A DNA stretch of 64,000 nt from Pseudobacter sp. (GTDB lineage: Bacteria; Bacteroidota; Bacteroidia; Chitinophagales; Chitinophagaceae): assembly GCA_017849455.1 (NCBI GenBank), contig JAFIGX010000014.1:124001-188000 (forward strand), in the 5' to 3' direction. Position numbers and translations under genes: made by a program. Below, piece by piece: positions 53,901 through 62,161 of the stretch (the stretch's first letter is position 1; every line of letters begins with the position of its first letter). The notes under the pieces were generated by a model that saw only the letters and a list, made by a program, of their open reading frames with translations, was not told the origin of the DNA and did no database searches.

Positions 53901-54633
53901 CAAAGAAAGCCCCGGGCTTTTGCTGATAGAACTGGTAATCGGGATCAGGATAATGGAGAAATTCCGAAAGCAGGGGGCAGTCATCCCCTGTCATTTTCCT
54001 GAATAGCATTTTGATCTTGTCATAAATATACAGGCCCCCGATAGACACGATCATCAGCCGCTGGCTATCCAGTTCAAAAAGCCCTCTCCCAAAATAAAAG
54101 TGAGAGACCGGCACTTCTTCTTCCTTATAGAAATCGTAGCGTGAGAGCAGGTTATAATTCTTATCGTAGTGATAGAATCCTGAACGAGTAAGGATGTATA
54201 TACTGCCATTCTTATCTCCTATTGTCCGTACAATCATATTGTACTTGAACTGGTATTTAAGGTCATGATAAGGAATGAACAGGTTATGGGCGGTGTTGGT
54301 CCTTGTATCCAGCATGTACAGGCCGTTTGAGAAGACAGCCAGCCGGTATTTATCGAGCCATGCCATTCCTGTAAGGTCTTCTGCCGGTAAGGAAAGGCTA
54401 TCACTGTTGCTGTGAACCTGTACGAAGCGGCTGCCGTTAAAGCGGTTCAATCCATAGGAAGTAGCGATCCAGATATATCCTGCCGAGTCCTGGGCTATTG
54501 CGGACACGGTATTATGCGACATGCCATCTGCCGTTGTATAGCGATCAAATTTATCCTCAGTGAAATGCTGCCCCTCTGCATGTCTTAAAGAAAGAATGAG
54601 TAATAATAATATGGAAAAACATTTCCGGTCCAC
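50962..54633 (-). CDS. Sensor histidine kinase: propeller, Y_Y_Y, GAF, LytS-type kinase
   Basis: A 1223-residue membrane sensor with a GTG start and a signal peptide (LLLLILSLRHAEGQ). The periplasmic part is a two-component propeller (repeats such as IAQDSAGYIWIATSYGLNRF to about residue 650) and a Y_Y_Y domain (YRIVKDSTSSWTLMGSQPSF). A membrane span is at about 785-806. The cytoplasmic part has a GAF domain (about 834-981), a coiled linker and a LytS-type kinase with the phospho-His in QMNPHFVFNALNSIKRM (about residue 1020). The ATPase domain starts near 1110. It should phosphorylate the LytTR regulator encoded next. Confidence 0.94.
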   Translation of the reverse strand: MDRKCFSILLLLILSLRHAEGQHFTEDKFDRYTTADGMSHNTVSAIAQDSAGYIWIATSYGLNRFNGSRFVQVHSNSDSLSLPAEDLTGMAWLDKYRLAVFSNGLYMLDTRTNTAHNLFIPYHDLKYQFKYNMIVRTIGDKNGSIYILTRSGFYHYDKNYNLLSRYDFYKEEEVPVSHFYFGRGLFELDSQRLMIVSIGGLYIYDKIKMLFRKMTGDDCPLLSEFLHYPDPDYQFYQQKPGAFFVLKSFSDSLIYVNTIEKRKVISRLPFNPLNTEFSWRTKMLAISDTAFYITGQFSGFFKMLFDTRSGTVRIDPQKYFPSYLCTALLKDKDQNLWIATTRGLFRQNPQRSQVQVAGLPPGIEDQYPNIKLDDIYVSEEKVYAGARGNAGLFVFDRNTFQLEKQVSFRLNPGDNRANHIRSIVPAGPAALLIGTVGPLVLFDTKSSKEKQLTPPGWDHPGDWTSDIYKDRKGHIWISSENIYKYDPITNKFISILPLKQLLSVPFVITEDTAGHIWMAGHGIARYNTLLDSFDLVLDSFPYIKMPDKQINAIVVDQQNIVWFNSNNNGLAGYDIATKKMYHFTRSNGLPDDNIASLIVVGDKLWIACYSGIACMDLQTFQIISFGKEDGFPDMSIVKGARFFYDKDHRQLYIGFSTAVARFNPHDILRKKLPPDTFIETLAINGGETIYLPGTNITTSWQDNDVAITIGSINFSDGNIQRFAYRIVKDSTSSWTLMGSQPSFSISSLSPGTHRIQVKTYAPNNRWPEQVKDIRITVLPPLWEKTWFIILMGAMALLLLYIFIQWRTGLARKKEMEKTQVQKLIADDYRNQFELEHISNYFSSSLADKKTLDEVLWDVAGNLIGRMNYVDCMIYIWNEDKTKMVQKAAYGPKGKPEYISANVFEVLPGQGIVGHVIETRQPTLVNDTRTDSRYRVDDEFRLSEVCVPIIHGDELMGVIDSEHHLPNYFSERDIKILTTIATLIANKLKQIESEKTLEVKQQELANINEQLAEARLAALQAQMNPHFVFNALNSIKRMILDGDNEKASRYLSKFALMIRMTLNHSKEIFVTLDENIQYLKAYLEMEQLRFDDSFTYKVHTGENMDLEETAIPSMMIQPIVENAIWHGLLPGKADKKISIRFSEYDNKITCSIEDNGIGIRQSEKLKEKNKPTHQPVGLENLRKRIKIMNEKYDMGCSLEITDLKEAGKNGTGTRVVLQFNLITV

Positions 54634-54868
54634 GTGATGGTGTTGTTTTCTTTTCTTCTTTAAAGGTAATCACTTGCCGAACATTATTGTATTGTAAATA
54701 CAGCATCATGAAAAATAGCGCCGTTGGGAGAGTAGCCCCGGCCGTTCATATCCCCCCGCATGCAGTTAAATAGGGCCCGGGGCAAAATATTTTTTTTGAG
54801 CGTTTTCCGGTCGGAAGAAAAATACAGCCGATGGATAAGGCGCAAATTTTACCGAATAACGACGCTTT

Positions 54869-54876
54869 TATTTTTG
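54869..54876 (+). promoter_or_regulatory. TAnnTTTG box before the lipoprotein genes
   Basis: TATTTTTG lies 102 bp before the ATG at 54979, in the 345-bp gap between the sensor gene and the lipoprotein genes. A -33 element was not clear. The gap also holds the palindrome GAATGATCATTC at 54935-54946, between this box and the gene, which could be an operator. The rest of the gap shows nothing notable. Confidence 0.4.
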
Positions 54877-54978
54877 CACCCGCAATCAAAATTACAGGAG
54901 CAAACAGTTTTGATAAGAATTTGAATTCCGGAAAGAATGATCATTCCTTGAAAAGATATACTCTAAAAATATTCTAAG

Positions 54979-55362
54979 ATGAAAAAGACATTTGTTACAA
55001 TCATTGCTGGCATGGCGCTTACTTTCCCAGCCTGCAAAAAAGAGACCCATACAGAACCTTTCAATCCGGTCGGCTACTGGAAAGGATATATGTACTACTA
55101 CAGCACAGCCATACTGAACAGGGCCGATGGGACCTCCAGGTTTTTTATCCAGATATTCGAAGGCGATACATCAGACAACAGTGGATGTTTGAAATATGAG
55201 GGGAGATATACTGTGAATGGAAATAATTTCCGGAGCTCTTACAAGGCGGAAAACAACGACAATTTTATTGTTGAATCGAACCAGACCTCACCAACTGTCA
55301 TATCGGGATTCATATACAAAAATATCGGGGCCTTCCCGTTTGAAATCAAAAAACAACCTTAA
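54979..55362 (+). CDS. Small lipoprotein of unknown function
   Basis: A 127-residue lipoprotein with the lipobox FPACKKE at about residue 19. The body has NPVGYWKGYMYYYSTAILNR and FFIQIFEGDTSDNSGCLKYE followed by further short strands, resembling the small calycin-like lipoproteins of Bacteroidota. No catalytic residues are evident. It is the first of three lipoprotein genes on the plus strand, 18 bp before the kelch-like gene. Confidence 0.75.
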   Translation: MKKTFVTIIAGMALTFPACKKETHTEPFNPVGYWKGYMYYYSTAILNRADGTSRFFIQIFEGDTSDNSGCLKYEGRYTVNGNNFRSSYKAENNDNFIVESNQTSPTVISGFIYKNIGAFPFEIKKQP

Positions 55363-55380
55363 CCTTTTTTACAGCCAAGC

Positions 55381-56643
55381 ATGAAAACAAAGATAATTTT
55401 TATCGCACTGATCTTTATTGGAGCATTGAATTCCTGCAGAAAGAGTGATTCCGGTACTGCTCCGAAGAAGCTAAACCATATTGAGACTTCAGATATTTTA
55501 AGTGAAGGCCGGTACAGTATGCAACTGTTGCAAACGGGTAACTATAGCTGCTTCATAGGAGGGGAAATTTTTTCGGTGTCGCCATTTGGCACAAAAAAAA
55601 GCACCAATACCGATGTGTACAACATCCAGGACGACTCATGGAACAGATTCGGGCTAAGTGTGAAAAGGGATTACTATGCAACGGCAGCTTTGAATAATGT
55701 GCTGATTATCGCTGGTGGAGCAGCTCCCAATTATGCTTATTCTTCAGTGGCAGATGTGTTTGATCTGGCAACCGGGCGGGTAACAGCTACCCATTTGTCA
55801 CAGGCAAGAGGCTTTCTGGCCGCAGCCGGCGCCGGCAATAAGATCCTGTTTGCAGGTGGCTCCCTTCCTGACAAAGTCTCCGCCAGGGTGGATATCTACA
55901 ACACTCAAACAGGCCAATGGACCATGGATTCGTTAAGCGTGGCGAGGGCTAACCTCTCAGGAGGAGCAGCCGGCAATAAAATAGTGTTTGCCGGAGGCAC
56001 AGGCGTTAATAATAACAACGAGCCTTATTATTCCGACCGGGTAGACATTTACGACGTGCAGACAGGTCAATGGACGTGGGCCACGCTCAGCCAGCCCCGC
56101 AAGGATGTTTACGTGATTTCTGCGGGGACTAAAATTTTGTTTATCGGAGGAGTAGTTACCAGTAATTATGAAACTGTGGATGTATATGATGTGCAAACAA
56201 ACCGGTGGACAGTACTCACATTAACGGGAAATACTTTGCCTAATATACTGGCCTGTACCAATGGCTCAAAGGTATTCCTGACATCCGGTACCAATTTCGA
56301 TTACACCAAATTTCACGTGTATGATATCGGCGGCGGCCAATTGAATACAGTACCACTTCCAAGTCCGATCAGAGCGTCCGGAATGACTGCTCTCGGAAAT
56401 AAAGTAATGATAACCGCCGGTGTTTTGGCCGACACCATTACCTCAAAAGTATTTGTATATGATACCCAGGGGGCCAATTTCGACACTACCAGCTTTAGCC
56501 TGCCGGAAAGGAAAGCATTGGTTACTGCTGCCGCCGCAGGGAATAGAATATTATTGGCGGGCGGAGTGTGGGATAACTCCCTTCCTGGTCAGCTAAGGAA
56601 AGTGATCAATTATAAAACAGTGACCGTGTTTGAGCTGAAATGA
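55381..56643 (+). CDS. Kelch-like beta-propeller lipoprotein
   Basis: A 420-residue lipoprotein with lipobox LNSCRKS near residue 19. The rest is made of six or seven kelch-like blades; each has the strand pair ILFAGG or VFAGGTG followed by VDIYNTQTGQWT or VDVYDVQTNRWT. Kelch propellers mostly bind proteins or carbohydrates and this one has no visible enzyme signature. It lies between the small lipoprotein gene and the haloperoxidase-like gene and is probably in one transcript with them. Confidence 0.85.
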   Translation: MKTKIIFIALIFIGALNSCRKSDSGTAPKKLNHIETSDILSEGRYSMQLLQTGNYSCFIGGEIFSVSPFGTKKSTNTDVYNIQDDSWNRFGLSVKRDYYATAALNNVLIIAGGAAPNYAYSSVADVFDLATGRVTATHLSQARGFLAAAGAGNKILFAGGSLPDKVSARVDIYNTQTGQWTMDSLSVARANLSGGAAGNKIVFAGGTGVNNNNEPYYSDRVDIYDVQTGQWTWATLSQPRKDVYVISAGTKILFIGGVVTSNYETVDVYDVQTNRWTVLTLTGNTLPNILACTNGSKVFLTSGTNFDYTKFHVYDIGGGQLNTVPLPSPIRASGMTALGNKVMITAGVLADTITSKVFVYDTQGANFDTTSFSLPERKALVTAAAAGNRILLAGGVWDNSLPGQLRKVINYKTVTVFELK

Positions 56644-56736
56644 TCAAAAGCAGGTCGCTGTAAGGTTTGCATAATAATTACTATCAATCATCACCATTAA
56701 TCATTAAATCTTTCGATCCAAACTAAACCTATCAAC

Positions 56737-58077
56737 ATGACAACAGTAATATTCAAGCGAAAAATGAATTTCCTGACTGCATTCTTACTGTCAGGCACAG
56801 TCGTTGCTCTCACTTTTTTGCCTGCCTGTAAAAAAAATAACCCAGGCAACGGCCATCCACCTTACTATTCTTCTGATGTATTGGATAAGTGGATGACACT
56901 TCAACTACGGCTGATGCGCAATGCAACCGGTATCGCCAATCATGCATTTTCACGGCATTTTGCATATACAGGAATAGCAGCACTTGAATCACTGAAACCC
57001 GGCTTGCATCCCCTCTATCAGTGGACAGACAAGTGGAATGGTTTAACGGGCCTGCCTGTTCCTGATCATCATAAGAATTATTATCATCCGGCCAATGTGA
57101 ATGCGGCCATGGCGTACATGAATAAAGCACTATTTCCAAATGCAAACCCTGCCGATAAGGCTGCCATCGACTCTTTGGAAAATGCATTGAACCAGGAATT
57201 TCTTGCCACTCAACCGGCATCGTTGGTCAGTAAGTCTGCCGAATTTGGAAAAGCCGTTGCCACGGCGGTTTTCAATTGGTCGGAAACCGACAATTATAAA
57301 AATGCGAACAACCCTTATACAGCGCCAACAGGCCCGGGTCTGTGGAAGCCCACCCCTCCTGCATTTGCAAATCCAGCCACTCCTTACTGGGGAAACAACA
57401 GACCCATTATTCGCGGCAGTACAGCAAATACACAGCCTTCCGGACCGCTTGATTATTCTACCGATGACCAATCGCCGTTCTATAAAATGGTAAAAAAAGT
57501 ATACGATGTATCAAAAAATCTTACCGACGATCAAAAAGCAATGGCCATGTTCTGGAGAGATGTGCCGGGAACTACTTCACCCGGTCACTGGTTAAGCATT
57601 CTGCAGCAGGTGATACGAACAACCAAAACGCCTCTTTACAAATCCGCTCTTGCTTATGCGGTTGCCGGTTCTGCCATGAATGATGCTTTGATCAGTTGTT
57701 TTAAAGCAAAGTACCAATACAACTTGGTCCGTCCTGTAACTTATATCAGGGAAGTGATGGGAGACAATACATGGGCGCCGCTACTTACCACTCCGGCGCA
57801 TCCGGAATATGTATCGGCACATGCCTCCCTTTCGATAGCTACGGCCGGCGTTTTGCAGAACTTCTTCGGTAATATTGGGTCATTTACTGATCATACTTAT
57901 GATTATCTGGGTTTTGCGCCAAGGACCTACCCTACTCTTATTGCCATTGGTATTGAAGCGGGACAATCGAGATTATATGCTGGAATTCATTATCAGCCCA
58001 GTATCGATGCCGGTACAGAGCAGGGATTTAAAGTGGTCGACAATATTTTTAAGGTCGGTAATTCGGCAACAAGATAG
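56737..58077 (+). CDS. Vanadium-dependent haloperoxidase-like lipoprotein (PAP2 fold)
   Basis: A 446-residue protein with the vanadate/phosphate-binding motifs of the haloperoxidase and PAP2 superfamily: Lys and Arg in KYQYNLVRPVTYIR, Ser-Ala-His in EYVSAHASLSIATAG, and Arg and His in GQSRLYAGIHYQPSIDAG. The signal sequence ends in the lipobox FLPACKK (about residue 29), so it faces the periplasm or outside. Such proteins either oxidise halides with peroxide or act as acid phosphatases; the sequence alone does not settle which. Last gene of the lipoprotein cluster. Confidence 0.87.
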   Translation: MTTVIFKRKMNFLTAFLLSGTVVALTFLPACKKNNPGNGHPPYYSSDVLDKWMTLQLRLMRNATGIANHAFSRHFAYTGIAALESLKPGLHPLYQWTDKWNGLTGLPVPDHHKNYYHPANVNAAMAYMNKALFPNANPADKAAIDSLENALNQEFLATQPASLVSKSAEFGKAVATAVFNWSETDNYKNANNPYTAPTGPGLWKPTPPAFANPATPYWGNNRPIIRGSTANTQPSGPLDYSTDDQSPFYKMVKKVYDVSKNLTDDQKAMAMFWRDVPGTTSPGHWLSILQQVIRTTKTPLYKSALAYAVAGSAMNDALISCFKAKYQYNLVRPVTYIREVMGDNTWAPLLTTPAHPEYVSAHASLSIATAGVLQNFFGNIGSFTDHTYDYLGFAPRTYPTLIAIGIEAGQSRLYAGIHYQPSIDAGTEQGFKVVDNIFKVGNSATR

Positions 58078-58129
58078 TTGGTTTGGTTTCACTCTTTCAC
58101 TTCGGGAACTAGGGGTCATTAAGGGGAAC

Positions 58130-58153
58130 ACCTCCGTCGGAAACGGCGGAGGT
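58130..58153 (+). terminator. Hairpin after the haloperoxidase-like gene
   Basis: ACCTCCGTCG pairs with CGGCGGAGGT (one G-T pair) around a GAAA tetraloop. The 10-bp stem is strong but lacks a good T-run, so termination is probable rather than sure. Confidence 0.55.
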
Positions 58154-58335
58154 TCATTGATCCTGTAGGTTCAAAAAACTGTTCTAATTGAAAGCAGCGG
58201 GATCGATCTTGCAAAGAGTTTCCTGCCGGACAGTATCAGGATGTCTGTAAAATATGTTAAATTAGAATGAACATTCCTCCACCCTTTTTCGCCCTTTGAA
58301 AGCCCCATTTATTCTTAATCTAAAAAATCTACAAC

Positions 58336-59196
58336 ATGAGCGACTCTACTACATCACAACAAACGTCTTTCTCTCCATCGAACCTGAATCCCAACAAGGC
58401 GTTATGGGAAAAGGGTGATTTTACCCGTATTGCAGAGACCATGCGTGAAAGCGGTACTGCATTGGTTGCTCAACTGGGCATTACCAAAGGTCTCACGGTC
58501 CTTGACCTTGGGTGCGGCGATGGTACTACAGTTATTCCTGCAGCTAAATTAGGAGCGAAAGTATTAGGCGTCGACATTGCAAGGAACCTTGTCGATGCAG
58601 GTAACCTTCGGGCACAAAAGGAAGGACTTTCAAATTGTAGCTTCCAGGAAGGTGATGCAACTGATTTGAAAGGATTGGAGGACAAATCTTTTGATCTCGT
58701 GATCAGCATCTTCGGCGCCATGTTCGCACCAAAACCATTTGACGTGGCCAGAGAAATGGTCCGCGTCACTCGTCCGAAAGGAAAGATCGTAATGGGCAAC
58801 TGGATCCCCGGAGATCCGACACTGGTAGCTCAAATTTTGAAGATCAGTTCTGCCTACGCCCCGCCCCCACCGGAAGGTTTTGTAAGTCCGATGTTATGGG
58901 GCGTGGAGAGTCATGTGCTCGAACGTTTTCAAAAGGCTGGCATAGCTGCTGAAAATATATCATTCATTAGGGACATATATACGTTTAATGCTCCATTTTC
59001 ACCTACGGACCTCGTCGCCAGATTTAAGAATTATTATGGCCCTACCATGAATGCCTTTGAAGCTGCTGCAAAGAATGGAAAATCTCCAGAACTTCAGCAT
59101 GAACTGGAAGAGCTGTTCAACAGTCAAAATAAAAGCACCGTAGCGGGCACAACTTCTATCCCGGCCATTTTCCTGAAGGTTGTGGTTACTTGCTAA
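58336..59196 (+). CDS. Class I SAM-dependent methyltransferase
   Basis: A 286-residue cytoplasmic methyltransferase. The SAM-binding motif I is LTVLDLGCGDGTTVIPAAK, the acidic strand end follows in VLGVDIARNLVDAGNLR, and motif IV-like text is SFDLVISIFGAMFAPKPFDV. The fold resembles the UbiE/Coq5 type. The gene stands alone, with no partner to suggest the substrate. The ATG at 58336 gives the normal Ser/Thr-rich leader. Confidence 0.92.
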   Translation: MSDSTTSQQTSFSPSNLNPNKALWEKGDFTRIAETMRESGTALVAQLGITKGLTVLDLGCGDGTTVIPAAKLGAKVLGVDIARNLVDAGNLRAQKEGLSNCSFQEGDATDLKGLEDKSFDLVISIFGAMFAPKPFDVAREMVRVTRPKGKIVMGNWIPGDPTLVAQILKISSAYAPPPPEGFVSPMLWGVESHVLERFQKAGIAAENISFIRDIYTFNAPFSPTDLVARFKNYYGPTMNAFEAAAKNGKSPELQHELEELFNSQNKSTVAGTTSIPAIFLKVVVTC

Positions 59197-59256
59197 GGAA
59201 GTTTGTTGCAGGATCTTTCCATGAATAAAATTCCGGTATTTATTCGATGTATTAAG

Positions 59257-59379
59257 CTATTCCTCAACATTCAGCTTCAGGATAACCGGCTTCACTAATT
59301 TATCAGGATTGGTGAGATGGCCATCTGGCTGAAGGCTACGTAACCGGGCGTTGGCAATAGAGTGGATTTGACCGTTCAT
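59257..59379 (-). pseudogene. Possible gene remnant (40 codons)
   Basis: A 40-codon minus-strand frame within the 396-bp gap at 59197-59592. It reads MNGQIHSIANARLRSLQPDG and goes on with HLTNPDKLVKPVILKLNVEE, which is protein-like and could be the tail of a lost enzyme. I do not recognise the family, and chance is possible. The remainder of the gap shows no feature. Confidence 0.25.
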
Positions 59380-59592
59380 TAATTATGTTCAACGGAGTGT
59401 TGGCAGTATGTTCCTCTGGTTGGCTTTTGATTGTGCGCCGGGATGACCGGATGCCTTTCGAATCAATTTATAGATGATGTAGCCCAGATCGACCCATCAT
59501 AATGTCCAAACCACCCCCCTGGTGAGCAGAATTTACGCAATACATTTGATATATGAAACTTCGAACATTCATTAACTTTCATCATAAACATC

Positions 59593-60162
59593 ATGAGAAA
59601 GATAATCTTATCGGAATGGATATCTTTAGACGGCTATGTTTCTGATAAAAAGGGGCAATTGGATTTTTTTGCCAGCTTAGTGCGTAAAACTTATGCTGAA
59701 GCCGATCAGGTAAAGTTCCTGGAAACCATCGATACCATACTACTGGGCCGCAAAACATACGAACAATTCGTTGAAATTTGGCCTGACAGGCCGGCGGATA
59801 CAGAAGTACTTGCGGACAGGATGAATCGGGGAAGAAAAATTGTATTCTCCAATACATTGAAAGATGCTCCCTGGGGGAAATGGCCAGTTGCGGAAATTGC
59901 AAGCGGCAATGCCATTTCGTATATTCAACAGCTTAAATCAATACCGGGGAAAAATATAGTATTGTGGGCAAGCATTTCCCTTGCACAAACCTTGATGAAA
60001 GAAAATCTTATTGACGAGTATCGCCTCTTTCTTTGTCCAATATTGACATCTGGCGGCAGAAAACTTTTTACAGAGGAAATAAATCCAACTACTTTAAGGC
60101 TTTTGGAGGTCAGACATTATGATACAGGAATAGTATGTCTGAATTACCTATCGCCTTTGTAG
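59593..60162 (+). CDS. RibD C-terminal/DHFR-like reductase family protein
   Basis: A 189-residue protein of the DHFR fold, RibD C-terminal form. It starts MRKIILSEWISLDGYVSDKK, with the nucleotide-site segments TILLGRKTYEQFVEIWP and VLWASISLAQTLMKENLIDE. The usual glycine pair of the second segment is replaced by ASIS, which may weaken cofactor binding. It shares the fold with the gene at 19772 but not close sequence. A strong terminator follows 41 bp after the stop. Confidence 0.86.
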   Translation: MRKIILSEWISLDGYVSDKKGQLDFFASLVRKTYAEADQVKFLETIDTILLGRKTYEQFVEIWPDRPADTEVLADRMNRGRKIVFSNTLKDAPWGKWPVAEIASGNAISYIQQLKSIPGKNIVLWASISLAQTLMKENLIDEYRLFLCPILTSGGRKLFTEEINPTTLRLLEVRHYDTGIVCLNYLSPL

Positions 60163-60203
60163 TTCGCTTTATCGAGCAACTTTTCCGCGTCCGCACAAAA
60201 TAA

Positions 60204-60228
60204 AAAACCCGCTCTCAGAGCGGGTTTT
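60204..60228. terminator. Bidirectional rho-independent terminator
   Basis: AAAACCCGCTCT and AGAGCGGGTTTT form a perfect 12-bp stem around a single central base, with A- and T-runs on the two sides. It ends the DHFR-like gene. Confidence 0.9.
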
Positions 60229-60231
60229 AAA

Positions 60232-60571
60232 ATGATGCTCAACTCTACTTGGTTTGAAAACCTCAAAATACCTGCTTCCTGCCTTGCTTTAGACGCTGAT
60301 ATGAATTTGTGGATGGGAGATAATGATGGAAACATCAGCCTTTACAATCCCGAAAAAGCAAATACCACCAAGGTGAGGATCGTAAATAAAAGCATCCCCG
60401 CTAACTCCCGATCTGTAAGTAAAATATACCCGATCAACAATAACGAACTACTAATAGGCTGTTTTAGGCAGGGACTAAAAAGCTACAGTACTCAAACCGG
60501 TAAAGTCAGGTCCTTATCCCTGCGCACTGACAAAAGTGATATCTATGTTCGTGACATTGCCATTGACAATG
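60232..60571 (+). pseudogene. Fragment of a propeller-type two-component sensor
   Basis: About 110 codons read like blades of the Reg_prop propeller of hybrid or LytS-type sensors (CLALDADMNLWMGDNDGNIS; ELLIGCFRQGLKSYSTQTGK; VRDIAIDND). There is no signal peptide, no other domain and no plausible start, and the frame is interrupted near 60571, where a GAPDH fragment begins in another frame. The open frame continues to 60600 only through unrelated sequence. It is a piece of a lost or relocated sensor gene. Confidence 0.7.
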
Positions 60572-60736
60572 ATGGGCAATACCCACTCGTCTATCGTTGA
60601 TGGTACGTTAACCCATTCTATTGACAAACTGATAAAGATCGTATCGTGGTACGATAATGAAGTAGGCATTTCGAACAGGCTCGCCGAACTGACGGTTGAA
60701 CTGGCCGGTACAGTGAATAGCCTTGTGGAAGCCTGA
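60572..60736 (+). pseudogene. C-terminal fragment of glyceraldehyde-3-phosphate dehydrogenase
   Basis: Fifty-four codons in the second frame match the end of GAPDH: GNTHSSIVDGTLTHSIDKLI then KIVSWYDNEVGISNRLAELT. The motif SWYDNE is highly conserved in GapA. The first 80% of the gene is missing, cut at about 60572 where the sensor fragment ends. A normal-looking terminator follows at 60802. The fragment is not functional alone. Confidence 0.8.
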
Positions 60737-60801
60737 TATCTGCAAAAAGAGTATGGAATACAAAATGTCCTGTTAAATGAATAAAGAATTATTCAAATCA
60801 A

Positions 60802-60840
60802 AAACCCTTCAAATCCAATTATTTGAAGGGTTTCATTTTT
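60802..60840 (+). terminator. Rho-independent terminator behind the GAPDH fragment
   Basis: AAACCCTTCAAAT (60802-60814) pairs perfectly with ATTTGAAGGGTTT (60821-60833), with a CATTTTT tail. It was probably the terminator of the original gap gene. Confidence 0.88.
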
Positions 60841-60962
60841 CAGTCGGGAAAGCTGGGCAAATGTCTTACCTGCGTTGTAGCATATTTGATAGTTAACTGG
60901 TTATTGTTGAATTTTTAAAGGTGTTCAAAAGGACGTAGCTTTATCTCACAAGCCTCAGGAGG

Positions 60963-62117
60963 ATGCTTAATTCTGGTTTTTTAAATACGATTGTTCTATT
61001 GGGTAGTCTTCAGGGATTTATCCTGAGCTGCCTGCTTTTTTGTTCTAAAAATAAGAGGCAAGCCAATCGTTTACTGGCCGTCTTCACATTCCTGATTGCC
61101 CTGGCCTGCCTGAATCTCTATTTGATACACCAGGACTGGTACGGTTCGACTACAGCATTAAGGGTTATTTTCTCAATGGTTCCCCTGGTGATTGTTATGC
61201 CCCTGGGCCCATTGCTCTTTTTTTATATCCGGTCCACACTTGAGCCGGATTTTGTATTGACCGGGAAATATCGCATTTATTTTTATCCTGTGATCCTGGA
61301 CCTGGTTCCACAAATAACTGCCGGGATTTATTTTGCTGCTCTTTTAACCGGGGTAGTTAAAGGAAATGATGCTCCCGTAGGGAATTTTATAGACACCTAT
61401 AATACTTATGTAGATGTTCCCCGCTGGATATCTTTGACCGTTTATCTCTATTTATCGGTCAGGTATGTTTCTTCCATCAGGAGAAAAGAAAGCACAGGAA
61501 TACACAACCCGCCATTAAAATGGATGAAACAACTTATCGGCGGTTTCCTGATTTTTCAATGCATCTGGCTATTACATTTAATCCCTTATCTGATACCACG
61601 TTATAGCAATGCGCTACTGGATTGGTGGGACTGGTATCCGTTGTACATTCCCCTGGCCATCATCATCTATTGGCTGGGCATCAAGGAATACTTGTTAGCC
61701 CGCAATCACCCTGCCCACCTTAAGAAGATGGTATCAGCCTCCCGCCTACCGGAGGCGGCCGTTCAGGAAGCCATAGTTAAATTAAAGATGGTTATGGAAA
61801 AAGACAGGCTATACCTGAATGTTGACCTAAACCTGGCTATTCTATCGGAACATACCGGCCTTGCCCCGAAGGTCATATCGGCCGTATTGAATCAACAATT
61901 GAATAAAAGTTTTAATGAATTTGTCAATGAATACAGGGTGGCCGAACTAAAGGACAGGTTACTGAGCTCCGTGCGGGAAAGCCGGACGATTGCCGGCCTG
62001 GCCTACGAATGCGGCTTTAATTCCCAATCCACCTTTCAGCGGGCTTTTAAAGCCGTCATTGGCTCGACCCCCAGGGAATATTTAGCAAAAAATGCTGTCA
62101 AATCCGGATTTGACTAG
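60963..62117 (+). CDS. AraC-family regulator with membrane N-terminal domain
   Basis: A 384-residue protein. The N-terminal 245 residues form about seven membrane segments (FLNTIVLLGSLQGFILSCLL; VPRWISLTVYLYLSVRYVSS). The C-terminal part is an AraC-type double helix-turn-helix (VDLNLAILSEHTGLAPKVIS; IAGLAYECGFNSQSTFQRAF). This membrane-bound AraC type is common in Bacteroidota and is thought to sense an envelope or extracellular signal. The serine hydrolase gene follows 44 bp later on the same strand and may be its target. Confidence 0.92.
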   Translation: MLNSGFLNTIVLLGSLQGFILSCLLFCSKNKRQANRLLAVFTFLIALACLNLYLIHQDWYGSTTALRVIFSMVPLVIVMPLGPLLFFYIRSTLEPDFVLTGKYRIYFYPVILDLVPQITAGIYFAALLTGVVKGNDAPVGNFIDTYNTYVDVPRWISLTVYLYLSVRYVSSIRRKESTGIHNPPLKWMKQLIGGFLIFQCIWLLHLIPYLIPRYSNALLDWWDWYPLYIPLAIIIYWLGIKEYLLARNHPAHLKKMVSASRLPEAAVQEAIVKLKMVMEKDRLYLNVDLNLAILSEHTGLAPKVISAVLNQQLNKSFNEFVNEYRVAELKDRLLSSVRESRTIAGLAYECGFNSQSTFQRAFKAVIGSTPREYLAKNAVKSGFD

Positions 62118-62161
62118 GAGCACCCCACTGATTATACGTGTTTTGCTCTAAAACCTGGGTC

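Noticed and set aside
19772..60162. The two RibD/DHFR-like genes as a recent duplication
   Set aside because: They differ throughout, including in the nucleotide-site segment (GSGS in one, ASIS in the other); they share only the family.
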